From contig NZ_JPWH01000013.1 in the NCBI RefSeq assembly GCF_003326755.1, positions 1 to 64,000 of the forward strand: a stretch of 64,000 bases of DNA. The letters are read 5' to 3'. This document shows positions 7,685 through 17,035 of the stretch, one piece after another (positions within the stretch are counted from its first letter, which is position 1; each line of letters opens with the position of its first letter). Source of the stretch: Thalassospira profundimaris (GTDB taxonomy: Bacteria > Pseudomonadota > Alphaproteobacteria > Rhodospirillales > Thalassospiraceae). The notes under the pieces are model-generated. The model saw nothing but the letters and a program-made list of their open reading frames with translations. It ran no database searches and was not told the origin of the DNA. The position numbers and the translations under genes were made by a program.

Positions 7685-9097
7685 ATGTCGTCGATACCGG
7701 AGTTATCCATCCTCTATGCCGATTACAGCCCCAAGGCCGCCAGCCTTGTGCGCAAAGCGTTGCAGCCGCTGAATATCAGCGCCTTTTATACCAGTGAAAC
7801 CCAGGAAGAAACCCTGGCAATGGCCCATCGCTATCGTCCAAACCTGGTGATGGTCAGCCTGCAACTCGATGGTTATCAGGGCATAAAAACCATCGGCTAT
7901 CTGCGCGCGCTGTCGCGCAATAACGACCCCTATTTCAACCAGGTGCCGGTCCTGCTGGGCGCAAAATCGCTGAGCCGCGATGCCATGCGCCGTGCGGTTG
8001 CCGTGGGCATCGAGGGTGTTTTTCGCCAGCCTGTCAATCCTGACCGCTTGAACCGCATCGTCAATACGGTTGTCGCAACGCCGCGCCGCTTTGTGCTCGA
8101 CGGGGATTATTTTGGCCCCTCCCCGCAAAAAACAGCCGAAACCACCCCGCCCGTTGCGGAACGCGGCGCGAACGATACCCCCGACGCCGCCCCGAACGAT
8201 GCGGGGATGACGGGCAGCGACCCCGACGACCAGAGCAACACGGATTTGCCGGCTTTGCGCAGCGCACGGCAATCCAATGCCGGGGTTATTCTGCGCCCGA
8301 CCCGCAAAACAGCAAGCGTTTCGCGCCTGCCACTTCGCAAGGGACGCGGGACAAGCGGGTCAGGTCCGGCCCTGTCAGACGAAGATCTGGCTGCACCGGC
8401 GGGTGAACGACCCCAGCCCACAACACTGGATGCCAGTGACCTTGTGCGCTCCAACCAGGATGCGGCCAAATCCCCCCTGCCGCTTGAGACCGCACCAGTA
8501 CCCGACGCCAAGGCCCCTCCCGCAACTGAAGCGAAGGACGAGGACAAAGACGACGATGAGCACGCAAGCGGCGATGATCAGAACCTGATCGAGATTGACA
8601 TCAAAACCGCCCTTTTGACCCACAAAACCTGGGTCGATACCGGGGGCAAAGAAGGGCAAATGGTGTCTTTCGACCATGCCGATTTGCGCAACGAGGATCT
8701 GGAAGGCATTGATTTAACACGCTGTGTTTTGCCACAGGCATCCTTGCACAATGCCAATTGCGAAGGGGCTGTTTTGCGGCGCTGCGATTTGACGATGGCG
8801 AATTTCACCGGGGCCAACCTGAAAAACGCCATTCTGGCCGCCAGCCGCCTCAGCGGTGCCAATTTCAAAGATGCCCAAATGGCTGGAACGGTGTTTTTGG
8901 GGGCGGATCTGGCCAATGCCAATCTGCGCGGGGCCAAACTGCCGCAATGCGATTTCAGTGGCTGTAACCTCTCGCAAACCGACCTGCGCGATGCCGACCT
9001 GTCATCGGCCAAGGGCCTGTTTTCCGAACAGATCCAGCGGGCACGCATCAATGCCAATACCCGCCTGCCCCGCGACATGAAGCTTAAAACGGTCTAG
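7685..9097 (+). CDS. Degenerate receiver domain fused to pentapeptide repeats
   Basis: A 470-residue protein in three parts. Residues 5-135 look like a CheY-type receiver, but the acidic pocket is reduced to A12-D13, the phospho-acceptor position in NLVMVSLQLDG is Ser58 instead of Asp, and the usual Thr/Ser before the conserved AK is Gly. Phosphorylation is therefore unlikely. Residues 140-300 are a Pro/Ala/Asp-rich, probably disordered linker. Residues 325-455 are pentapeptide repeats of the A(N/D)LxG type (FTGANLKNA, LSGANFKDA), a right-handed quadrilateral helix used in protein contacts. It follows motB by 117 bases, so a flagellar link is possible. Confidence 0.8.
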   Translation: MSSIPELSILYADYSPKAASLVRKALQPLNISAFYTSETQEETLAMAHRYRPNLVMVSLQLDGYQGIKTIGYLRALSRNNDPYFNQVPVLLGAKSLSRDAMRRAVAVGIEGVFRQPVNPDRLNRIVNTVVATPRRFVLDGDYFGPSPQKTAETTPPVAERGANDTPDAAPNDAGMTGSDPDDQSNTDLPALRSARQSNAGVILRPTRKTASVSRLPLRKGRGTSGSGPALSDEDLAAPAGERPQPTTLDASDLVRSNQDAAKSPLPLETAPVPDAKAPPATEAKDEDKDDDEHASGDDQNLIEIDIKTALLTHKTWVDTGGKEGQMVSFDHADLRNEDLEGIDLTRCVLPQASLHNANCEGAVLRRCDLTMANFTGANLKNAILAASRLSGANFKDAQMAGTVFLGADLANANLRGAKLPQCDFSGCNLSQTDLRDADLSSAKGLFSEQIQRARINANTRLPRDMKLKTV

Positions 9098-9107
9098 AAA
9101 ATCCCGC

Positions 9108-11078
9108 CTAACGACGGCCAAACATCTTTTCAATGTCGTTTAATTTCAGTTCCACATAGGTCGGGCGACCATGATTGCACTGGCCGGAATGCGGGGTGGC
9201 TTCCATCTGGCGCAAAAGCGCATTCATTTCGTCGGCATTCAGCTTGCGGCCCGAGCGAACGGAGCCATGACAGGCCATTGTCGCACAAACGTGCATCAAA
9301 CGGTCCTTGAGTGCCATGCCCTGCCCCAGTTCGGCCAGTTCGTCGGCCAAATCACGGACCAAAGCCGCGACATCAACCTTGCCCAGCATCGCGGGCACTT
9401 CGCGCACCACCAGCGCACCGGGACCAAAGGGCTCAATCACCAGCCCGAGTTGGGCAAATTCTTCGGCCCGGTCGGCCACACGCTCGGCCCCGGATTCATC
9501 AAGCTCCACCACTTCGGGCAATAACAGCCCCTGGCGCTTCACCCCGGTTTCGGCAAGGTCCGCCTTCATGCGTTCATAGACAATGCGTTCATGGGCGGCG
9601 TGCTGATCAACAATCACCAGCCCGTCGCGGGTTTGCGCGATGATGTAATTGGCATGCACCTGCCCGCGTGCCGCCCCCAGGGGGTGATCGACAAACCGGG
9701 CATCATCGGTGGCGTCAATGCGCGCCGATGGCGATGCGCTGGCATAACCCCCGGCAAGGGCCGCTGCCGCCGCGCCAGCAAAGCCGTCATTCCCGGTATG
9801 TGCCGTGCCATCTGCCCCCGCCGGATGCCCGCCAAAATCACGCGGGCGGTCAAACAGCCCGCCAATCGCCGGGCCACGCCCGTTATCAAGCGGGGCCTGG
9901 GCAGCATAATTGCGTTCAATCGCCTGATGGCCGGGATAGGAGGATGCACTGCCATAACCGCCATAGCCACTGATCCCAGGTCGCGCCGCACCATAGCCTG
10001 CCGTACCGCCGGGCAATTCACCCTCGCGGCGTACCGCCCCCATTGCCATATCGGCCACCGTGGTGGAGGCCCGGTGCCCGGCCCCGGCCAGGGCATGTTT
10101 CAACGCCCCCACAATCAGGCCGCGCACCAGCCCCGGGTCGCGAAAGCGCACTTCGGTTTTGCCGGGATGCACATTCACATCCACATCGCGTGGTTCCAAA
10201 TCCAGAAACAGGGCAAGTAACGGATGCCGGTCACGGGCCAGAAAATCCTGATAGGCACCGCGCACTGCGCCTTGCAACAGCCGGTCCTTGACCGGGCGGC
10301 CATTGACAAACAGAAACTGCATTTGCGCATTACCCCGGTTAAGGGTCGGCACCCCGGCATAGCCGGTCAGGCGAATACCTTCGCGTTCCGCCTCGATCTG
10401 CAGGGCATTATCCTGAAATTCGCGGCCCATGACGGCCCCCAGCCGTTTTAACCGCGCATCAAACAAATCCCCCGCACAGGCCGGATAATTCAGGATCGAT
10501 TTGTTGTTATCCCCGCTTAAACTGAAGCTGACATCCGGTCGCGCCATTGCCAGGCGTTCCATGATCTCGCGGGCATACATTTGCTCGGTCCGGGCGGTTT
10601 TAAGAAATTTCAACCGCGCCGGCGTCGCATAAAACAAATCGCGCACTTCCACCCGTGTGCCAAACGGATGGGCGGCAGGTTCCGGCTCGCCCTTTAAACC
10701 GCCCTCGACACTCAGGGTCCAGGCGCTATCCGCCCCCTTGGTGCGGCTGGTCAGGCGCATCCGCGAGACAGAGCCGATAGAGGGCAATGCCTCGCCGCGA
10801 AACCCCATGAAGGCAATGTTAAACAGGTCATCATCGGGCAATTTCGATGTCGCATGGCGCTCAACCGCCATCATCAGTTCATCTGGCGTCATGCCCCTTC
10901 CATCATCGGTGACAGAAAGCAGGGTCCGACCGCCTTCGCGCAGGGCGACATCGACCTTTTTTGCCCCGGCATCCAGGGCATTTTCCACCAGTTCCTTCAG
11001 CGCCGCAGCCGGGCGCTCCACCACCTCACCGGCGGCAATCTGATTGATCAGGTTCTGGGGCAGAATGCGCAGCGACAT
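9108..11078 (-). CDS. mutL: DNA mismatch repair protein MutL
   Basis: 656 residues from the ATG at 11078 (MSLRILPQ). The GHKL ATPase motifs are all present: [18 protein letters not shown] and [11 protein letters not shown] long, Gly/Ala/Pro-rich linker (about residues 325-460) leads to the C-terminal domain, which holds the endonuclease metal motif [12 protein letters not shown] and the ACHGSVRSG and GQCNHGRPT motifs. This is the nicking type of MutL expected where MutH is absent. It sits downstream of a LysR gene on the same strand but with its own 150-base leader. Confidence 0.96.
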   Translation of the reverse strand: MSLRILPQNLINQIAAGEVVERPAAALKELVENALDAGAKKVDVALREGGRTLLSVTDDGRGMTPDELMMAVERHATSKLPDDDLFNIAFMGFRGEALPSIGSVSRMRLTSRTKGADSAWTLSVEGGLKGEPEPAAHPFGTRVEVRDLFYATPARLKFLKTARTEQMYAREIMERLAMARPDVSFSLSGDNNKSILNYPACAGDLFDARLKRLGAVMGREFQDNALQIEAEREGIRLTGYAGVPTLNRGNAQMQFLFVNGRPVKDRLLQGAVRGAYQDFLARDRHPLLALFLDLEPRDVDVNVHPGKTEVRFRDPGLVRGLIVGALKHALAGAGHRASTTVADMAMGAVRREGELPGGTAGYGAARPGISGYGGYGSASSYPGHQAIERNYAAQAPLDNGRGPAIGGLFDRPRDFGGHPAGADGTAHTGNDGFAGAAAAALAGGYASASPSARIDATDDARFVDHPLGAARGQVHANYIIAQTRDGLVIVDQHAAHERIVYERMKADLAETGVKRQGLLLPEVVELDESGAERVADRAEEFAQLGLVIEPFGPGALVVREVPAMLGKVDVAALVRDLADELAELGQGMALKDRLMHVCATMACHGSVRSGRKLNADEMNALLRQMEATPHSGQCNHGRPTYVELKLNDIEKMFGRR

Positions 11079-11231
11079 AAACAAAAGCCTGTGTTGTTCG
11101 TTCCCCTATATAGAAGGGCACAGGCCCCAAAAGCAACAGGGGCGGCAAAAATGGATGAGCCCTCACAATCCGGTTCCCGCCAATGCGGGCGGATCATAGG
11201 CATCTATCGTCTTTTCATGCCTGAAAGCAGG

Positions 11232-12134
11232 CTATTCCGGCTGCCATTGTTGCGACAGGGCCCTGGCAAACCATAACCCTGCCGGGCCCAACACCTTGTC
11301 CCGGCGATAAGCCACCACGATCCTGAGTTCGGGCAATTGATCCAGCCCGTCCCATTCCACTGGCGAGAGTTCCACCAGACGACCGGCTGTAATATCAGCA
11401 CAGACCATATATTCAGGCAGCGCGCCCCACCCGGCCCCGCGCAGAATCATGCTTTTTTTCATGTTCAAATCATCGGTTTTCCAAAAATCCGGGGCCTGAA
11501 GGGCATAATTTCGTTTGTCGCGCCCCTCGATCCGGCCCGAAACCATGATTTGCAAATGCTGCTGCATGTCCGTCGGATATAACGCCGTTTGCCGGGCGGC
11601 GAGCGGATGGTCCGGTGCCGCAACGGCAACCATCCGTTCCGTACCACAGGAATAACGGATATAGCCGCCGCCCATTGGCAAAAATTCCGGCATGATGGCG
11701 ATATCCGCAAGACCATCATCCAGAATTTCGGCGCGCTGAATCGTCTGCGTCATCAATTCCACCCGGACCGTCGGAAACTGCTCCTGAAAATCGATAAGGG
11801 TATCAATCACCGGATCGGGCGAAACAAACTGGCTAACAGAAATCGTGACCGAGGCCTCAAGCCCCCGCGAAATACCCGCCGCCTTGCGCCAATATTCCGA
11901 GACGTCACTTTGCACCTTTTGCGCATAAGGCAGCAACAAATGCCCGGCCCGGGTCAATGTGGGGCGATACATGTCGCGATCAAACAAGACCAGTCCTGTC
12001 TGGGATTCCAGCTTTTGCACGGCATAGGTAATCGCCGACTGCGTTCTGTTCAAATGACGCGCCGCTGCCGCAAAACTTCCCAGTTCCGCGATACACACAA
12101 AAACCTTGAGCTGATCGAGGGTGATTTCTGCCAT
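11232..12134 (-). CDS. LysR family transcriptional regulator
   Basis: A 300-residue LTTR. The winged helix-turn-helix spans residues 5-65 (LDQLKVFVCIAELGSFAAAARHLNRTQSAITYAVQKLE), followed by the linker helix and a periplasmic-binding-like effector domain. It diverges from the membrane protein gene at 12243, with about 108 bases between the start codons, which is the classical LTTR layout. That gene is its most likely target; the inducer is unknown. Confidence 0.9.
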   Translation of the reverse strand: MAEITLDQLKVFVCIAELGSFAAAARHLNRTQSAITYAVQKLESQTGLVLFDRDMYRPTLTRAGHLLLPYAQKVQSDVSEYWRKAAGISRGLEASVTISVSQFVSPDPVIDTLIDFQEQFPTVRVELMTQTIQRAEILDDGLADIAIMPEFLPMGGGYIRYSCGTERMVAVAAPDHPLAARQTALYPTDMQQHLQIMVSGRIEGRDKRNYALQAPDFWKTDDLNMKKSMILRGAGWGALPEYMVCADITAGRLVELSPVEWDGLDQLPELRIVVAYRRDKVLGPAGLWFARALSQQWQPE

Positions 12135-12242
12135 ATCTTCAAATTATTTGAACATGATTAGCAAAACAATAGAATTTTTATTGAATGAGACTGTCAGTAG
12201 GTTTTGCCAGGAGCGGACAAAACTTTACCAAGGTTGCATAAT

Positions 12243-12833
12243 ATGACACTTGCTAGCCCCGATTTTCTTAAGGCGCTTATTTATCAGGCGGTGCTGATTG
12301 CCCACCTGTTTTCCTTTGCGTTTGCCATTGTGCTGGTTGCCAGGGCGGATTTGGCAATGTTAAGCGGCGCGTATCATGCGGGTCGACGCGACCTTGCCAA
12401 AGATGCGCGAAACACCGCCTTTTGGCTGGCGATGCTGTGGATTTCCGGCGTGGCGCTGATTGGCATGGGGATTGGATTTGACCTGGCTGCGATTATGGCA
12501 AACGGCAAGGTTTTTGCGAAAGTCACCGTGGTGGCGATCCTGACCCTCAACGGCCTGTTCCTGCATTTTTACGCCTTCCCGCTTTTTGCCGGGGGCCAAA
12601 GCAAAATCACCAACTTTCAAATTCTGATTTGCAGTGTCGCTGGTGCCATCAGCTCTGTTTCATGGCTGTTTGCCTCGCTTTTCGGGGTGGCGCGCAAAGT
12701 GGCCCCGTTTTTATCCTATCAAAATTTCATGTCGGTCTATCTGATTTGCCTGGCCTTTGGCCTTGTCATCGCACTGACATTTGCCCGCCCGTTTATTCGG
12801 CGGAATTTCACGGCATCTGCCCAGCCCTCCTGA
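12243..12833 (+). CDS. Hypothetical multi-pass membrane protein
   Basis: About 196 residues from the ATG at 12243. Some five hydrophobic segments can be seen (near residues 10-30, 53-75, 88-110, 124-146 and 160-182). There is no motif I can tie to a known transporter or enzyme. A conserved-looking R-A-D-L-A-M segment follows the first helix. Divergence from a LysR gene suggests it is that regulator's target, possibly an exporter or a membrane redox/sensor protein; no function is assigned. Confidence 0.75.
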   Translation: MTLASPDFLKALIYQAVLIAHLFSFAFAIVLVARADLAMLSGAYHAGRRDLAKDARNTAFWLAMLWISGVALIGMGIGFDLAAIMANGKVFAKVTVVAILTLNGLFLHFYAFPLFAGGQSKITNFQILICSVAGAISSVSWLFASLFGVARKVAPFLSYQNFMSVYLICLAFGLVIALTFARPFIRRNFTASAQPS

Positions 12834-12847
12834 CAATCGGGCAAAAA

Positions 12848-12886
12848 ACAGGGCCTGCATCGGTTTGATACAGGCCCTGTCCTGGA
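12848..12886 (-). terminator. Rho-independent terminator of the M16 operon
   Basis: A perfect 10-bp stem (12848-12857 with 12871-12880). On the minus strand it ends in a T run (12843-12848), as expected for the leftward M16 operon. It lies in the convergent gap and may also slow rightward transcription. Confidence 0.75.
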
Positions 12887-12908
12887 AGTTCCAAACGCAT
12901 GTCGTTTG

Positions 12909-14258
12909 CTAAAAACTCAGCTTGCCTTCCGGCTTGCCCACCACAATGGCGGTCACATGATCCGGGTCGAGCAACTGCTTTGCCACCCGGTTGACATCAT
13001 CAAGCGTCACCGCATTGACGTAATCATTGCGCTTATCGAGGAAATCGATCCCCAAATCTTCGGCCTGCATGCCGACCAGCATGCCCGAAAGATTGCCCAG
13101 GCTGGTAAAGCGCAGCGGGAAGGCCCCGGTCAGATAGGATTTGGCATTGTCCAGTTCGGTTTGGCTAATGCCCTTATCCTTCATTTTCTGCCATTCATCG
13201 CGAATGACCGACAGGCTTTTGCCAATCGCATCATTACGGGTGGCAACACCGCCCATCATGAAATTGGCTTCGTCCAGATTGGCAAGATAGCTGTAAACGC
13301 CATAGGCAAGGCCGCGTTTTTCGCGCACTTCCTCGGTCAGGCGCGATGAAAAACCGCCCCCGCCCAGAATGTAATTCATCACATAGGCGGCGTAAAAATC
13401 CTTGTCCTTGCGATCAATGCCCTTTTGGCCCCAAATCGCCTGGCTTTGCGGGTTATCCTGCGCAATCACCTGCACGTCCCCGCCAAACTTAGGCGTTACC
13501 GCCGGAATTTCCGGGACTTTGCTGTGTTCCGGCAGGCCACCAAAGGCCTCGTCCAGAAGCGGGCCAAGTTCCCTGGCGGTAATATCGCCCGCAACCCCAA
13601 TCACCAGATTGTCGCGCGCCAGCGACTGTTTGACGAAATCGCGCAGGTCGGCAACCTTCAGGTCATTGACCGTTTCAAAGGTGCCTTCTACCGGGCGGGC
13701 ATAGGGATGGGTGCCAAACACGCTTTTGAAAAAGGCGCGCTGGGCCATCGAGCCGGGGTCGGTTTCCTGCTGCTTCAGACCCGCCACGATCTGGGAACGA
13801 ATGCGTTCCACCGCCTCGTCATCAAAACGCGGCGATGTCAGCGACAGTTTCAACAGGTTAATCGCGGTCGGGCGTTCGCGGGTTAATGTCACCACCGATC
13901 CGGTAAAGTCATCGCGCCCGGCATCATAGGACAGGCTGATCGATTTGTTTTCCATCAAGCCCCGAAAGGTCTGACTGTCCATATCGCCCGCCCCTTCATC
14001 AAGCAGGCCCGAAACCATGTTGGCCCGGCCCAGCTTGCCATCGGGGTCGGTCGCGGCACCGGCCCCCTTGAAGGCGAAATCAATGGTCAGCAGCGGGTTT
14101 AAATGATCCTCGATCAGCCAGGCCTTGATCCCGCCCTTGCTGACCACTTCCTGCACCTCAACTGCCTTGGCCGGGGCCATATCAAACCCGGTCAGTGCCA
14201 CCAGTGCGACCAGACCAAAGGCAAACTGGCGCGATGTGTTTTTCAATGAAAAGGCCAT
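12909..14258 (-). CDS. M16 family peptidase, non-catalytic partner
   Basis: A 449-residue secreted protein (signal peptide about residues 1-32, ending near AKA). It has the M16 fold, but at the place of the HxxEH zinc site reads NMVSGLLDEGAGDM, so it lacks the metal ligands. It keeps the C-terminal substrate-binding R/Y segment (YILGGGGFSSRLTEEVREKRGLAYGVYSY), as usual for the second member of an M16 pair. The start codon lies one base after the stop of the catalytic partner. Together they should form a heterodimeric periplasmic zinc protease. Confidence 0.9.
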   Translation of the reverse strand: MAFSLKNTSRQFAFGLVALVALTGFDMAPAKAVEVQEVVSKGGIKAWLIEDHLNPLLTIDFAFKGAGAATDPDGKLGRANMVSGLLDEGAGDMDSQTFRGLMENKSISLSYDAGRDDFTGSVVTLTRERPTAINLLKLSLTSPRFDDEAVERIRSQIVAGLKQQETDPGSMAQRAFFKSVFGTHPYARPVEGTFETVNDLKVADLRDFVKQSLARDNLVIGVAGDITARELGPLLDEAFGGLPEHSKVPEIPAVTPKFGGDVQVIAQDNPQSQAIWGQKGIDRKDKDFYAAYVMNYILGGGGFSSRLTEEVREKRGLAYGVYSYLANLDEANFMMGGVATRNDAIGKSLSVIRDEWQKMKDKGISQTELDNAKSYLTGAFPLRFTSLGNLSGMLVGMQAEDLGIDFLDKRNDYVNAVTLDDVNRVAKQLLDPDHVTAIVVGKPEGKLSF

Positions 14259-14259
14259 A

Positions 14260-15675
14260 TCAATGCGTCTCCATCGTACCGGTTACGGGGGCCGTGGGCA
14301 TACCGGGGCCTTTGGCCCCCTTGGGCCGCAACAGCCAGCCCGTGACAGACCGTTTGTCATCCAGCACATTGCGCGCTGCCGCATTAACCTGATCGAGCGT
14401 GACAGCCTTGATACGGTCCGGCCAGCTTTCCACCTGGTCCACCGTCAGGCCAACAGCCAGGGCCTCGCCCAGTGTCCGTGCCCCGGCCGAAAGCGAATCG
14501 CGGGCAAAAACCGCACTATCAAGCAGGCGCTGACGGGCGTCATCCAGTTCCTTCTGGGTAATGCCGTCTTTCAGGGTTTTGGCAATTTCAGCATCCAGGG
14601 CCGCTTCAAGATCCGCCATTTCAACCCCGTCACGCGGCACTGCATAAAACCCGAAAGTCGAAAGGTCCATTGCCACCGGGTCATAAAAACTGCCTGCCGA
14701 TGTGGCGAGCTTCTGGTCCACCACCAGCGATTTATAAAGACGGCTGGTGGTGCCGGAGCCGAGAATTTCGCTAAATATTTCCAGCGGGGCGGCTTCGTCA
14801 GAATGTTCGGTATTATAGGACGGAGCCAGATAATAGCGCGACATGGACGGCTGGCCGACACGGGCGTCGGTCAATGTCACCTTGCGCGGAGCGTGCTGGG
14901 TCGGTTCCGTCACACGCACGCGTTTGGGAACCTCACGGGCCGGAATGCTGCCGTAATATTTTTCGGCCATCGGCTTGAGCTCGTCCATCGTGATGTCACC
15001 GGCCACCACCAGAATGGCATTATTGGGCGCATACCATTTCTTGTACCAATTCATGGCATCTTCGGTGGTCAGTTGCTTCATTTCATGCAGCCAGCCAATA
15101 ATTGGCCGCCCATAGGGATGCTGCATGAAAAGGGCATTGCGCATTTGCTCGCCCAGAAGCGCACTGGGGTTATTGTCGATCCGCATGCGGCGTTCTTCAA
15201 TAATCACGTCGCGTTCGGGCAGGACCACCTTGTCGCTCAATTGCAGGTTCTGCATACGGTCGGCTTCCATTTCCATCACCATACCCAGGCGGTCCCGGGC
15301 GATATTCTGGAAATAGGCGGTATAATCCCAGGCGGTAAAGGCATTGTCCTGGCCGCCATTGCGCGCCACGATTTTGGAAAATTCACCCGGGGCAATCTTT
15401 TTGGTGCCCTTGAACATCAGATGTTCCAGAAAATGGGCAATACCCGAGGTACCGGGCACTTCATCGGCGGCACCGACCTTGTACCACACCATTTGGGTGA
15501 CAACCGGGGCACGGTGGTTTTCCACCAGCACCACCTGCATGCCATTCGATAAAGTTGTTGTTTTGGGGTTAAAAACCCCGGCCTGCGCCAGCGGGGCAAG
15601 CGTTACCAGCACCAGCAGCAAAACCGGAAGCACGACCGGAAAGCGATGCCAAACACGTTGGGACGAAAATTTCAT
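14260..15675 (-). CDS. M16 family zinc metallopeptidase, catalytic subunit
   Basis: A 471-residue secreted peptidase. A signal peptide covers about residues 1-32 (ends AQA). The inverted zinc motif HFLEH is at residues 81-85, with downstream EADRMQNLQL providing the third ligand region. Insulinase-like N and C domains follow. It is translationally coupled to the non-catalytic partner and is the penultimate gene of the ribF-ileS-lspA run. Substrates of such pairs are mostly unknown; degradation of periplasmic peptides is likely. Confidence 0.92.
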   Translation of the reverse strand: MKFSSQRVWHRFPVVLPVLLLVLVTLAPLAQAGVFNPKTTTLSNGMQVVLVENHRAPVVTQMVWYKVGAADEVPGTSGIAHFLEHLMFKGTKKIAPGEFSKIVARNGGQDNAFTAWDYTAYFQNIARDRLGMVMEMEADRMQNLQLSDKVVLPERDVIIEERRMRIDNNPSALLGEQMRNALFMQHPYGRPIIGWLHEMKQLTTEDAMNWYKKWYAPNNAILVVAGDITMDELKPMAEKYYGSIPAREVPKRVRVTEPTQHAPRKVTLTDARVGQPSMSRYYLAPSYNTEHSDEAAPLEIFSEILGSGTTSRLYKSLVVDQKLATSAGSFYDPVAMDLSTFGFYAVPRDGVEMADLEAALDAEIAKTLKDGITQKELDDARQRLLDSAVFARDSLSAGARTLGEALAVGLTVDQVESWPDRIKAVTLDQVNAAARNVLDDKRSVTGWLLRPKGAKGPGMPTAPVTGTMETH

Positions 15676-15787
15676 GCTGTCTTCCTTGGGGATCTGTCCG
15701 GGAATTTAGCGAATTCTTTTTATAACCTGCCACTTGTCACACAATTTGGCAGGCTATCCTGCTTAAGAAGCGATTATGACAGAACAA

Positions 15788-15817
15788 GGGCGCGGAAGAT
15801 CCGCGCCCCTGCTTTTT
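15788..15817. terminator. Terminator-like hairpin
   Basis: A 9-bp perfect GC-rich stem (15788-15796 with 15800-15808) and 3-base loop between the DUF3035 and M16 genes. The better T run is on the plus strand (CTTTTT at 15812-15817), so on the minus strand it may only attenuate read-through into the M16 pair. Confidence 0.55.
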
Positions 15818-15867
15818 GCATCACAATTTGGCGAGCAGCCCATAAGGGCTACGCCGGATTGATATTC

Positions 15868-16440
15868 CTAGAAAATATCTTCCAGAATGCCTTTTTTGCG
15901 GCGTTCAATGGTCGGCGTTTCGCCTTCCGTTACCGGATTGCCCAATGCCTGCTGATCGCGAATGCGCTTGGCTTCTTTTGCCGGGTCAACCTCGCTGCCA
16001 AAGGCCGGTTTTTCCTGCCAGAAAACCAGGCGGTCAATCACGCTTTCGTTTTCCTTGATCAGGATCGAAGTTTCGCGGTCCACTTCGGAGCGAATATTGG
16101 GATCGGCATATTGCGCACCGCTTTTTTCAAGCAAAGCCACTTCGCCGCTGCTGCGATCTTTGTCTGTCAAATCATGCGCCACCGGCGTTGGTGATTCGCC
16201 AGTCAGAAGGCTGCGGGCCTGGTCGGTCATGGTGCCGGTCTGCGGGCGGGGTGCGCCCGGGTCCGGGGCACGCAGGTTAAATTCGGGCGGCATGCTCAGG
16301 GGGGCGCGCGAAACAACCTGAAACTCGTCGGGTGACTGTTTATTCAGCCCAAAGGTTTCCTTGGTTGATTCACAACCGGTCACGGCAAGCGCCAACCCGG
16401 TTAGTGCCGCAATCCTGATCAGATGAGATTTCCGGGTCAT
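15868..16440 (-). CDS. DUF3035 lipoprotein
   Basis: 190 residues from the ATG at 16440. An N-terminal lipoprotein signal ends in LALAVTGC, so the mature protein should be lipid-anchored in the envelope. The following PDEFQVVSRAPLSMPPEF is the hallmark of DUF3035 proteins of alphaproteobacteria; the rest is charged and probably extended. It lies directly behind lspA, the signal peptidase that would process it. The function is unknown. Confidence 0.85.
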   Translation of the reverse strand: MTRKSHLIRIAALTGLALAVTGCESTKETFGLNKQSPDEFQVVSRAPLSMPPEFNLRAPDPGAPRPQTGTMTDQARSLLTGESPTPVAHDLTDKDRSSGEVALLEKSGAQYADPNIRSEVDRETSILIKENESVIDRLVFWQEKPAFGSEVDPAKEAKRIRDQQALGNPVTEGETPTIERRKKGILEDIF

Positions 16441-16490
16441 ACACGCCTCTTGCAAGTCTGTCATCGGGGCCCCATTTGGCCCGACCAAAA

Positions 16491-16964
16491 TTATCGCGAA
16501 GTTTTTTTACCGCCAAACAGGGAATCGATCAACAGCAACGCTGCCCCAATCGTAATTCCCGTATCGGCGACATTAAATACCGGCCAGTGATAGCCTGCAA
16601 CATGCAAATCGATAAAATCCGTCACAGCACCATGGCGCAGCCGGTCCACCAGGTTGCCAACCGCACCACCAACCACCATTGCCAGGGCGATTCCCAGCAC
16701 GCGATCCCGGGTGCGCCACATCCAGACCAAAAAACCAATCGTGATGGCCGCCGTGCCAATAATCATCACCCACGGTGCCTGGCCCTGAAACAGGCCAAAG
16801 GAGACACCGGGATTCCATGCCAGCACGAAATTCATAAACGGCGTGACCTTGATATAGCGCGCCGGGTCGGACAGTGCGTCAATCGCGATCTGTTTTGTCC
16901 ATTGGTCGAGAATAAACACGACCGCCAGCACCGGCAGGCCCAAGGCAAAGGCACGATGTTTCAT
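16491..16964 (-). CDS. lspA: Lipoprotein signal peptidase (signal peptidase II)
   Basis: 157 residues with four membrane helices. The catalytic aspartates are in GGAVGNLVDRLRHG and the PVFNVADTGI segment, both complete. It cleaves prolipoproteins at the lipobox Cys in the inner membrane. It follows ileS, the arrangement common across bacteria, and precedes a lipoprotein gene. An ATG at 16964 is chosen over an in-frame TTG just before it. Confidence 0.96.
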   Translation of the reverse strand: MKHRAFALGLPVLAVVFILDQWTKQIAIDALSDPARYIKVTPFMNFVLAWNPGVSFGLFQGQAPWVMIIGTAAITIGFLVWMWRTRDRVLGIALAMVVGGAVGNLVDRLRHGAVTDFIDLHVAGYHWPVFNVADTGITIGAALLLIDSLFGGKKTSR

Positions 16965-17035
16965 CAATTTTCTTTCCGTCTGCCCATATGACAGGGCCGG
17001 ACATTGCTGCCCGGCCCGATTTTCGTGCTGACCGC

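Noticed and set aside
8578..9078. Open frame opposite the pentapeptide repeats
   Set aside because: Arises from the regular repeat codons on the other strand; Arg/Leu/Ser-rich without a fold.
14125..15552. 475-codon open frame on the plus strand across the M16 peptidase genes
   Set aside because: It is antisense to two well-supported peptidase genes with signal peptides and catalytic motifs. Its translation is His/Arg/Gly rich with no domain, a mirror of high-GC codon use.
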